Below, piece after piece: positions 57,231 through 64,000 of a stretch of 64,000 bases of DNA (positions within the stretch are counted from its first letter, which is position 1; each line of letters begins with the position of its first letter). Position numbers and translations under genes: made by a program. The stretch lies in assembly GCF_014596085.1 (NCBI RefSeq), contig NZ_JACCJY010000008.1:1-64000 (forward strand). The letters run 5' to 3'. Below the pieces are notes generated by a model. The model was not told the origin of the DNA. It worked only from the letters and a program-made list of their open reading frames with translations, and did not search any database. Source of the DNA: Azospirillum tabaci (GTDB lineage: Bacteria > Pseudomonadota > Alphaproteobacteria > Azospirillales > Azospirillaceae).

Positions 57231-58316
57231 ATGAGCTGGTCGATCCCCATCGGCACCGTGAAGGGCACGGTGATCCGCATCCACATCACTTTCTTCCTGT
57301 TCCTTTTGTGGATCGGGGCCGCCTACCACGCTCAGGGCGGCTGGCCGGCGGCGCTGGAGGGGGTGGTCTTCCTCTCGCTGCTGTTCCTCTGCGTGCTGCT
57401 GCACGAGTTCGGGCACGTCTTCGCCGCCCGGCGCTATGGCGTGCGCACGCCGGACATCACCCTGCTGCCCATCGGCGGGGTCGCCCGTCTGGAGCGCCTG
57501 CCGGAGAAGCCGTCGCAGGAACTGGTGGTGGCTCTGGCCGGGCCGGCGGTCAATCTGGTCATCGCGGCGCTGCTCTACGCGGCGCTCGGCGGCTTCGTGC
57601 CGTCGGCAGCGGCGGAGGTGCGGAACGCCGGCATCGACGTGCTGTCGCGGCTGGCCGTGGTCAACCTGTTCCTGGCGCTGTTCAACCTCATCCCGGCCTT
57701 CCCAATGGATGGTGGGCGCGTGCTGCGGGCGGTGCTGGCGAGCCGCATGGGCTATGTCCGCGGCACCCAGGTGGCGGCCTCGGTCGGGCAGGCGGTGGCC
57801 ATCGGGCTGGGACTGCTGGGGCTGTTCGGCAACCCGATGCTGCTGTTCATCGCGCTGTTCGTCTATCTGGGCGCCTCGTCGGAGGCGCACGCGGTGCAGA
57901 TGCGCGAGATCACCCACGGCGTGGTCGTGTCGGACGCCATGGTCACCCGCTTCGAGACGCTGCCCCCCTCCGGCATGCTGGAGGATGCGGTGCAATGCCT
58001 GATCCGCACGACCCAGCACGAATTTCCGGTGGTGGACGGCGCCGGCAAGCTGCGCGGCGTGCTGACCCGCGACGACCTGATCCGCGCCCTGCGCGACCGC
58101 GGCCCGGACACGCCGGTGCTGGAGGTGATGCGCCCCGACATCCCCGTGGTCCACCGGCACGGCAAGCTGGAGGAGGCGCTGCGCCTGATGCAGGAGAAAA
58201 GCCTGCCCGCGGTCGGCGTCGACGACGGAAACGGACGGCTGGTCGGTCTGGTCACTCCGGAGAATGTGGGGGAGATGATGATGGTCCAAGCGGCCCGGCA
58301 CGCCCTACGCCGCTGA
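57231..58316 (+). CDS. Site-2-protease-type (M50) membrane protease with CBS domains
   Basis: 361 residues from the ATG at 57231; the preceding 49 open codons look noncoding. The N-terminal 220 residues form a membrane metalloprotease with the zinc motif HEFGH in a helix (FLCVLLHEFGHVFAARRYGV) and the third ligand in LFNLIPAFPMDGGRVLRAVL. Two CBS domains follow (about 235-350), usually an adenine-nucleotide sensor. Such proteins cut membrane-bound substrates, for example anti-sigma factors. No substrate gene is adjacent. Confidence 0.92.
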   Translation: MSWSIPIGTVKGTVIRIHITFFLFLLWIGAAYHAQGGWPAALEGVVFLSLLFLCVLLHEFGHVFAARRYGVRTPDITLLPIGGVARLERLPEKPSQELVVALAGPAVNLVIAALLYAALGGFVPSAAAEVRNAGIDVLSRLAVVNLFLALFNLIPAFPMDGGRVLRAVLASRMGYVRGTQVAASVGQAVAIGLGLLGLFGNPMLLFIALFVYLGASSEAHAVQMREITHGVVVSDAMVTRFETLPPSGMLEDAVQCLIRTTQHEFPVVDGAGKLRGVLTRDDLIRALRDRGPDTPVLEVMRPDIPVVHRHGKLEEALRLMQEKSLPAVGVDDGNGRLVGLVTPENVGEMMMVQAARHALRR

Positions 58317-58420
58317 CCGCCTCCCTCTTCCGTTGCGCGGCATCTCCCTTCGGGAACAAGCGGCGACCGGGGTCATTGTGCTAGGACAGCGGATGCCCCC
58401 ACACCGGAAGGGAGGATGAC

Positions 58421-58888
58421 ATGGCGATGCGCTCCACGCGCCGGGCGGCGTTGGCTCTGGCCGGATTCGCCGGGATGACCGCCGTCATGGCGGGGCGGAA
58501 GGCCGGGGCGGACCAGCCCACCATCCACCGCGTCGCCATCCAGGTCAGCAGCAACGACCCGGCGCTGATGAACATGGCGCTCAACAACGTCAAGAACATC
58601 ATCGAATACTACAAGAACATCGGCGAGACGGTGGAGGTCGAGCTGGTCACCTTCGGCCCCGGCCTGCACATGCTGCGCGCCGACCGCTCGCCCGTGAAGG
58701 ATCGGTTGACGTCGCTGAAGGGCAGCCTGCCGACCCTGACCTATTCCGCCTGCGAGAACACGCGCAACGGCATGATCCGCGTGGAGCAGGGCGAGGTCCC
58801 CATGGTGCCGGAAGCCAAGCTGGTGCCCTCCGGCGTCGTCCGGCTGATGCAGCTTCAGGAAGAGGGCTGGTCCTACATCCGCCCGTAA
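58421..58888 (+). CDS. DsrE-family protein with export signal
   Basis: 155 residues. The N-terminus (RSTRRAALALAGFAGMTAVM) is a signal peptide of twin-arginine look but without the full Tat motif. The mature part is DsrE/F-like (HRVAIQVSSNDPALMNMALN, VEVELVTFGPGLHMLRAD, YSACENTRNGM, the last with a conserved cysteine). Such periplasmic DsrE-like proteins are widespread and uncharacterised, though some bind sulfur. GGGAGG precedes the ATG at 58421. Confidence 0.82.
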   Translation: MAMRSTRRAALALAGFAGMTAVMAGRKAGADQPTIHRVAIQVSSNDPALMNMALNNVKNIIEYYKNIGETVEVELVTFGPGLHMLRADRSPVKDRLTSLKGSLPTLTYSACENTRNGMIRVEQGEVPMVPEAKLVPSGVVRLMQLQEEGWSYIRP

Positions 58889-58897
58889 CGGGGCGTT

Positions 58898-59722
58898 CTA
58901 CTCCGTCGCGATGCCCTTCAGCAGGGCCGCCGTCACCGCTCCCACGGTCCCGGCGCCGATGGCCTGCCCGTCGACGCGCAGCAGCGGGCGCAGGCCCAGG
59001 CTGTTCGTCAGGAAGGCTTCCTCGGCTCCCAGCAGTTCGTCGACGGAGACCGGCGCCTCCTCGGCATCCCCCCATTCCAGAATCAGCGCGCGGCGGATGC
59101 CCGGCAGAGCGCCCTCGGCCACCGGCGGGGTCAACAGGCGCCCGCCGCGGACGATGAACAGGTTCGCAACGCTGGACTCGGCCAGACGGCCCGCGCTGTT
59201 GAGCAGGAGCGCCTCCCCTGCGCCGCGCGTCGCCGCCTCCTGCCGGGCGAGGATGGAATCCAGATAGTTCAGCGATTTCACGCGCGACAGCGGCGAATGC
59301 TCGTTGCGCCGGGTGGTTCGGGCGATGACCGCCTCCACCGGGCCGCCGGGCGGCGGAGCGGGGGCCAGGGTCATCAGCAGCGTCGGCACGGCGTCCGCCG
59401 GCGGCAGCACGCCGCGCGCTCCGGTGCCCCGCGTCAACGTCACCCGCAGCACGCCCTCCGCCCGGCCCTCCGCCGCGATCAGCGCTTCGGCGGCGTCGGC
59501 CAGCGCCGCGGCGCCGCGGGGAAGCGGCAGGCCGAGCAGCGCGGCGCTGCCCCCCAGCCGGGCAAGATGCCGGTCGAGATGCCGGGCGGTGCCGCCGGAC
59601 ACGCGGATCGTCTCGAACAGCCCGTCGCCCAGCGTGAAACCGCGGTCCGCCGGGTCGATCCGCGCCTCCTCCGCCGGCAGCAGGCGCCCGTTCAGCCAGA
59701 CGACGTTCATGCCCGAGCTCAT
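58898..59722 (-). CDS. pabC: Aminodeoxychorismate lyase (PabC), class IV aminotransferase fold
   Basis: 274 residues. It is a fold-type IV PLP enzyme: the PLP lysine is in SRVKSLNYLDSILARQEA, and DRGFTLGDGLFETIRV near the N-terminus and AESSVANLFIV are family hallmarks. PabC splits 4-amino-4-deoxychorismate into 4-aminobenzoate and pyruvate for folate. Branched-chain or D-amino-acid aminotransferases share the fold, but the start codon overlaps the pabB stop by 4 bases (ATGA), which decides the call. Confidence 0.88.
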   Translation of the reverse strand: MSSGMNVVWLNGRLLPAEEARIDPADRGFTLGDGLFETIRVSGGTARHLDRHLARLGGSAALLGLPLPRGAAALADAAEALIAAEGRAEGVLRVTLTRGTGARGVLPPADAVPTLLMTLAPAPPPGGPVEAVIARTTRRNEHSPLSRVKSLNYLDSILARQEAATRGAGEALLLNSAGRLAESSVANLFIVRGGRLLTPPVAEGALPGIRRALILEWGDAEEAPVSVDELLGAEEAFLTNSLGLRPLLRVDGQAIGAGTVGAVTAALLKGIATE

Positions 59723-61113
59723 GTCCGTTCCTCCCCCAGCGCGCGGAGCTGGGCGCGGATCTTGACCATCATCTCCTCATGCTCGTCCGCCGGGTCGGAA
59801 TCCGCGACGATGCCGCCGCCAGCCTGGGCGATCACCGTATCCGGGGTGATCGACAGGGTGCGGATGACGATGCTGCTGTCCATCGCGCCGTCGAAGCCGA
59901 TCCAGGCGACGGAGCCGCAATAGGCGCCACGCCGCGCCACCTCCAGCTCGTCGATGATCTGCATGGCGCGGATCTTGGGCGCCCCGGTGATCGAGCCGCC
60001 GGGAAGCGCCGCCCGCAGCAGGTCCACCGCCCCCAGGCCGGGCCGCAACCGTGCCGTCACCACCGAGACGAGGTGATGCACGCTGGCGAAGCTCTCCAGC
60101 CCGTAGAGCGTCGGCACCCGGACGCTGCCCACGCGCGACACCCGGCCGAGGTCGTTGCGCAGAAGGTCCGTGATCATCAGATTTTCCGCCCGGTCCTTGA
60201 CGCTGGCCACCAGTTCCGCGGCGGCGGCGGCGTCCGCGGCGGGGTCGGCGTAGCGCGGGCGGGTGCCCTTGATCGGGCGCGTTTCCACCTCACCGGCGGC
60301 GCTGAGACGGATGAAGCGCTCCGGCGAGGCGCTGGCGATGCGCAGGCGGGGACCGCAATCGAGATAGGCGGCGAAGGGCGCCGGGCTGATCGCGCGCAGC
60401 CGCCGGTACAGCGCGTAGCTGTCCAGCCCGTCGCGCCGTGCGGCCAGGAAGCGCTGCGTGAAGTTGGCCTGATAGATGTCGCCGGCCCGGATGTACTCCA
60501 GCACCCGCTCCACCCGCGCCAGATAGTCGTCGCGCTCCAGCTCGCTCCGCCAGGGGGCGGCCGGGACGGGGCCGAGGGGGGACGCCCCGCCGCCCTCCAG
60601 CCGGGCCGCCAGGGCGCGGGCGCGGTCCTCCGCCTCCGGGCGGGCGGCGATCACCCAGGCTCGGCGCTCCGCATGGTCGAAGGCGGCCACCGCGTCGTAG
60701 AAGCCGAAGGCCATCTCCGGCTGGCCGCCGGGGTTGGCGTGGCGCGAGCGGATGTGCTCCAGCCGCAGCCCCGCTTCGTAACCGATGAAGCCGACCGCCC
60801 CGCCGCAGAAAGGCGCCGGTCCCGGCGGGCCCTCTGGCCGGGCGTGGCGCGCCAGCTCCTCCGCCAGCACGGCGAAGGGGTCGCCTTCGACCGGCCGGCC
60901 GTCGAGATAGGCCCGCCCGTCCAACGACTCCAGGGTGCGGAAGGGCTCCGCCGCGATGTAGCTGTAGCGGCCATGGGACGGGTGCGGAGCGGCGCTGTCG
61001 AGCAGCATCGACCAGGGCTGTCCGGACAGGGCGCGGAAGGCCTCCGCCGGATCGGCGCATGACAAGGGGATCGCCAGCATGGCGGCACAGCTTCCTGTAA
61101 GACCGGCCTTCAC
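59719..61113 (-). CDS. pabB: Aminodeoxychorismate synthase component I (PabB)
   Basis: 464 residues. The chorismate-binding domain (about 200-460) has the PabB-specific lysine in RPIKGTRPRYAD and the PGGSITGAPKIRAMQIIDEL block that separates PabB from anthranilate synthase. The N-terminal subdomain is complete. It converts chorismate and ammonia to 4-amino-4-deoxychorismate; the glutaminase subunit PabA is not in this window. It overlaps the upstream SDR gene and the downstream pabC gene by 4 bases each, so the three are translationally coupled. Confidence 0.92.
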   Translation of the reverse strand: MKAGLTGSCAAMLAIPLSCADPAEAFRALSGQPWSMLLDSAAPHPSHGRYSYIAAEPFRTLESLDGRAYLDGRPVEGDPFAVLAEELARHARPEGPPGPAPFCGGAVGFIGYEAGLRLEHIRSRHANPGGQPEMAFGFYDAVAAFDHAERRAWVIAARPEAEDRARALAARLEGGGASPLGPVPAAPWRSELERDDYLARVERVLEYIRAGDIYQANFTQRFLAARRDGLDSYALYRRLRAISPAPFAAYLDCGPRLRIASASPERFIRLSAAGEVETRPIKGTRPRYADPAADAAAAAELVASVKDRAENLMITDLLRNDLGRVSRVGSVRVPTLYGLESFASVHHLVSVVTARLRPGLGAVDLLRAALPGGSITGAPKIRAMQIIDELEVARRGAYCGSVAWIGFDGAMDSSIVIRTLSITPDTVIAQAGGGIVADSDPADEHEEMMVKIRAQLRALGEERT

Positions 61114-61895
61114 ATGAGAATGGTGGCGCCGCCGTCCACCACCAACACATGCCCATTGACGTAGGACGCGGCGGGCGAGGCCAGGAAGACGGCGGCCCCG
61201 GCGATTTCCTCCGGGCGGCCCCAGCGGCCGATCGGGGTGCGTCCCTCGAAGTAGGCGGACAGGGCCGGGTTGCCGGTGATGCCGGCGTTGGTCTCCGTCG
61301 CGAAGAAGCCCGGCGCGATGGCGTTGCTGGTCAGGCCCTTTCCGCCGTACTCGGCGGCCAGCGCCCGCACCATGCCGGCCAGCCCGGCCTTGGCGGCGGC
61401 GTAGACCGCGTCGTTGGCGCGGGCGATCTGCCCCGAGATGGAGGTCACCGTGATCAGCCGCCCGAAGCCCTGGGGCAGCATCAGCCGCGCCGCCTCCCGC
61501 GCCAGGATCAGGCCGGCGCCCAGATCGACGTTGAGAAGGTCGCTGATTTCCTCGTCCGCGAAGTCGGTCAGCGGCTTGCGGTTGCGCTGCCCGACATTCT
61601 GGACCAGCACGTCCAGCCGCCCGTAATCCCGCCCGATCCGCGCGAAGGCGTCCCGCACCGCGTCCCGGTCGGCCACGTCGAAGGCCAGCACGGAGGCCCG
61701 CCCGCCCGCCGCGGCGATGGCCTCGGCCAACGGCTCCAGCCGCGCGGCGTCGCGCCCGTTCAGCAGCACATGGGCGCCGGACCCGGCCATGGCGCGGGCG
61801 ATTTCCAGACCCAGCCCGCGTCCGGACCCGGTGACCAGCGCCAGCCGTCCTTCCAGCGAGAACTGCGACAGATAGGGAAGATGCGGGGCGGTCAT
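61110..61895 (-). CDS. Short-chain dehydrogenase/reductase, gluconate-5-dehydrogenase-like
   Basis: 261 residues from the ATG at 61895. Rossmann motif TGSGRGLG, catalytic YAAAKAG and the serine in TVTSISGQ are present, and the C-terminus (RTPIGRWGRPEEIAGAAVFL, NGHVLVVDGG) resembles gluconate 5-dehydrogenase (IdnO-like) SDRs. Two usual positions differ: NNAG reads QNVG, and the active-site asparagine (NxxG segment) reads VDLGAG with aspartate. Its stop overlaps the pabB start, which is unexpected for a sugar-acid enzyme; a pterin or folate reductase role is conceivable. Confidence 0.8.
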   Translation of the reverse strand: MTAPHLPYLSQFSLEGRLALVTGSGRGLGLEIARAMAGSGAHVLLNGRDAARLEPLAEAIAAAGGRASVLAFDVADRDAVRDAFARIGRDYGRLDVLVQNVGQRNRKPLTDFADEEISDLLNVDLGAGLILAREAARLMLPQGFGRLITVTSISGQIARANDAVYAAAKAGLAGMVRALAAEYGGKGLTSNAIAPGFFATETNAGITGNPALSAYFEGRTPIGRWGRPEEIAGAAVFLASPAASYVNGHVLVVDGGATILM

Positions 61896-61969
61896 GGTCA
61901 CCGATGCGAAGGGCGTGGACGGTTTTGCAGGTTTAGCAGATGCCCCGCCGGATGGCACCCCGTTCGGCG

Positions 61970-62560
61970 TCAGGCGCGAGGAAGGAGTTCCACCGTTTCC
62001 GCAATGGTCCAGCCGTCCGCCCGCACCAGCCGCCCGATGCGCCCGTACAGCGTGGCGCCGGGGGACACGCGCCCCTCCGGGGCCCAGGCCTCGGCGGCGG
62101 GGGCGGCCAACAGGCCCGACACCTCCACCGAAAAGACGACGCCGTTGCGGGTCAGCAGGCGCCCGAAGGGCTCCGTTCCCTCCTGAAGCTGTTCGGCGAA
62201 GGCCGCGGGAAAGCCGTCGAGCGCGATGCGGATGCTCGCCAGTTCCACCGGCAGCGCGTCCGGCCCGACCGTCAATACGATGTCGCGAAGCAGCGCCGCC
62301 CCGCTCGGCTCCGTCCGCTGGCGCAGCACCCGCACGCCCACCGGCTCGCCCCACCGCTCCGACAGGACGGCGGTCATGCCACGGTCGTGGTCGAGCAACG
62401 CCCGATAGGGCGCCGGGACCGCGGCGGCGGGCAGCGTGGACAGCGCCCGCGCTCCGGCCCCCCATCCCACCGTCAGCGCCCGCGCGCGCGCCAGGACGGA
62501 ACCGGAATCGTCCACGGGGGAACAGCCGGCGGCGGAGGCGGACGAAAAGGAAGGCTTCAT
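61970..62560 (-). CDS. Chorismate-lyase-like protein
   Basis: 196 residues, start ATG at 62560. It appears to have the UbiC/UTRA-type fold: a central block (RALLDHDRGMTAVLSERWGE), a mid strand pattern (VRVLRQRTEPSGAALLRDIV) and the GTEPFGRLLT segment that corresponds to GKTPLGRYLF in E. coli UbiC. UbiC turns chorismate into 4-hydroxybenzoate for ubiquinone. Placement just before SDR-pabB-pabC fits a chorismate-using enzyme. The match is by pattern only and the N-terminal 30 residues are low-complexity. Confidence 0.6.
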   Translation of the reverse strand: MKPSFSSASAAGCSPVDDSGSVLARARALTVGWGAGARALSTLPAAAVPAPYRALLDHDRGMTAVLSERWGEPVGVRVLRQRTEPSGAALLRDIVLTVGPDALPVELASIRIALDGFPAAFAEQLQEGTEPFGRLLTRNGVVFSVEVSGLLAAPAAEAWAPEGRVSPGATLYGRIGRLVRADGWTIAETVELLPRA

Positions 62561-62806
62561 TCGGAGTCGCGGTTCTGCGGAAGGATGTGGGCGGAAGGAC
62601 TTGACCGCTCCCGGCGGGGGCAGCGGCCACGGGCCGGCATTCTAGGAACAGCGCACCGCCAACCGCAATGCCGAAGGCGCACATCCCTGCGTCGTGCCAT
62701 CCCCTTGACCCCGCAATGAAAAGGGCCGCCGCCCGCCTCTTGCGCCTGCCGCGCGCTGCATTAGATCACGCTCATAAAGACGCCCGTCCTGGAGGAAAGC
62801 CGCGCC

Positions 62807-63256
62807 ATGTCCGATCTTCTGCACGTCGCCTGCCCGAACTGCGACACCCTGAACCGCATGCCGCGCGGACGCCTGGACCAGCCCGGCGCCGGGAAATGCG
62901 GCCGTTGCGGGCAACCGCTGTTCCAGGGCAAGCCGATCGCGCTGACCGCCGCCCGCTTCACCGCCCAGGCGGAGCGCAGCGACCTGCCGCTGCTCATCGA
63001 CTTCTGGGCGGAGTGGTGCGGACCGTGCCGAATGATGGCCCCGGTCTTCGAACAGGCGGCCGGCCGGTTGGAACCCCATGTCCGCCTCGCCAAGGTCAAC
63101 ACCGAGGCCGCACCCGATCTGGCCGCCCGCTTCGGCGTGCGCAGCATTCCGACCCTCGTTCTGGTCCACCATGGGCGCGAGGTGGCGCGCACCGCCGGGG
63201 CGATGCCGCTGCCTGCCCTGCTCGGCTGGGTGCGGCAGGCCATGGCGGCCGTCTGA
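62807..63256 (+). CDS. trxC: Thioredoxin 2 (TrxC)
   Basis: 149 residues. The N-terminal zinc-binding extension has two CxxC pairs (CPNCDT and CGRCGQ), then the thioredoxin fold with active site WAEWCGPCRMM and cis-proline segment RSIPTLVLVHHG. TrxC reduces disulfides in the cytoplasm and is often part of the oxidative-stress response. GGAGG lies upstream of the ATG at 62807. It is convergent with the response-regulator gene, 3 bases apart. Confidence 0.94.
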   Translation: MSDLLHVACPNCDTLNRMPRGRLDQPGAGKCGRCGQPLFQGKPIALTAARFTAQAERSDLPLLIDFWAEWCGPCRMMAPVFEQAAGRLEPHVRLAKVNTEAAPDLAARFGVRSIPTLVLVHHGREVARTAGAMPLPALLGWVRQAMAAV

Positions 63257-63259
63257 CCA

Positions 63260-63871
63260 TTATTCCGCTTCCAGAAGCAGCCGGGTCAGGTCGGAGACGG
63301 AGGCGACCTCCAGCTTGTCCATGACATTGTGGCGGTGCACCTCCACCGTCTTCAGGCTGAGGTTGATCTCCGCCGCAATCACCTTGTTCGGCTTGCCCTG
63401 CACCACCAGATCGGCGACCTGCCGCTCCCGCGGGGTCAGACGGCCCAGCAGGGAGCGGACAAGGGCCTTGCGCGCCTGCGCCTCCCACGCCCGACGGGAC
63501 GTCTCCAGCGCCTCGTGCACCCGGTCGAGGAGAAGCTGGTCGTTGAAGGGCTTCTCGATGAAGTCCACCGCCCCGGCGCGGAAGGCGCGGGCGGCCATCG
63601 GCACGTCGCCGTGGCCGGTGATGACCACGACGGCCAGGACGGAACCGGCGCGGGTCAGCGTGTCCTGCAACTCCAGCCCGCTCATCCCCGGCATGCGCAC
63701 GTCGGTGACGAGACAGCCGGGCCGGTCGGTGCGGACGGCGCGCAGGAACTCCTCGCCGGAACCAAAGGACTCCACCGCCACGCCCAGCGACCCGATCAGC
63801 CAGCCCAGCGAATGGCGCATCGCCGGATCGTCGTCCACCACGTAAACGGTGCGGGCCGCGTCAGCCTGCAT
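63260..63871 (-). CDS. FixJ/TodT-type response regulator
   Basis: 203 residues. Receiver domain with VVDDDPA, phospho-aspartate in [13 protein letters not shown] (about D57), VVITGHGD and IEKPFNDQ, then a LuxR-type helix-turn-helix ([20 protein letters not shown]). The start overlaps the stop of the kinase gene by 11 bases, so it is the partner of that kinase. Confidence 0.92.
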   Translation of the reverse strand: MQADAARTVYVVDDDPAMRHSLGWLIGSLGVAVESFGSGEEFLRAVRTDRPGCLVTDVRMPGMSGLELQDTLTRAGSVLAVVVITGHGDVPMAARAFRAGAVDFIEKPFNDQLLLDRVHEALETSRRAWEAQARKALVRSLLGRLTPRERQVADLVVQGKPNKVIAAEINLSLKTVEVHRHNVMDKLEVASVSDLTRLLLEAE

Positions 63872-64000
63872 TGACCTTTTCCTCCGCTGCGGGCAGGACG
63901 AGGCGCACCACGGTGCCCCCGCCCGGATGATCGGTGGCCCAGAGGTGGCCGCCGTGGCTTTCCACGATGGTCCGGCAGATCGACAGCCCCAGCCCCATGC
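63861..64000 (-). CDS. Sensor histidine kinase, C-terminal end only
   Basis: The window edge cuts this gene; about 46 codons are visible. They read [18 protein letters not shown] and then a typical kinase ATPase-domain ending ([15 protein letters not shown]). This is the G2 box and C-terminus of a HATPase domain. It overlaps the response-regulator gene by 11 bases. The sensor domain lies beyond the window. Confidence 0.88.
   Translation of the reverse strand, partial: MGLGLSICRTIVESHGGHLWATDHPGGGTVVRLVLPAAEEKVNAG

Overview
The window is one continuous stretch of a high-GC alphaproteobacterial genome. It has strong codon bias, with long antisense frames shadowing almost every gene. The gene content is what one sees in Azospirillum and close Rhodospirillales: many FixL/FixJ-type two-component proteins, a redox-linked CyaC-type adenylate cyclase, TRAP and ABC uptake systems, an LsrB/VtlR-like LysR regulator and GC-rich palindromic intergenic repeats. 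The genus assignment is inference from content and style, not from a marker gene. No tRNA, rRNA, CRISPR array, integrase or transposase was seen.

Layout. 0.3-7.9 kb: an IclR regulator divergent from a catabolic operon (enoyl-CoA hydratase, PotD-like binding protein, ATPase, a fused double permease, acyl-CoA ligase) that probably imports and CoA-activates an organic acid; a strong terminator closes it. 7.9-13.1 kb: a chemoreceptor, a small unknown protein, an acetyl-CoA hydrolase/CoA-transferase and an AruH-like aminotransferase. 13.3-22.7 kb: a complete MdtABC-type RND efflux system with its outer-membrane lipoprotein. 23-27.5 kb: a GMC oxidoreductase, then a FixL-like kinase with two PAS domains that both lack the haem histidine, FixJ, an FNR/FixK-like box and a stand-alone receiver. 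27.6-32.5 kb: nitroreductase, membrane protein, YceI, and a Crp-type regulator divergent from a CyaC-like cyclase (haem-type membrane domain, 2Fe-2S domain, cyclase).

32.5-44.7 kb: TerC, kdpDE, an ABC-2 exporter, an HD hydrolase, a SPINDLY-type O-GlcNAc transferase, a small His-rich protein, an HTH protein and a DUF808 membrane protein. The transporter genes kdpFABC are missing beside kdpDE, but a readable C-terminal piece of kdpC remains just upstream of kdpD, so the locus has been truncated. 44.8-50.5 kb: a TRAP transporter (dctPQM) divergent from a FadR-type GntR regulator, a palindrome-rich stretch before a 26-residue peptide, and an ExuT-like MFS transporter. Related AT-rich palindromes near the TRAP operon and the MFS gene suggest one regulon.

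50.6-58.9 kb: an LsrB/VtlR-like regulator, an unknown AT-richer gene, an Lrp regulator divergent from an AceE/MdeB-like dehydrogenase E1, a repeat-rich AT-rich gap leading to a short RTX protein, a site-2-protease/CBS protein and a DsrE-like protein. 58.9-64 kb: a four-gene chorismate cluster (chorismate-lyase-like, SDR, pabB, pabC), thioredoxin 2, and a FixJ-type regulator whose kinase is cut off by the window edge.
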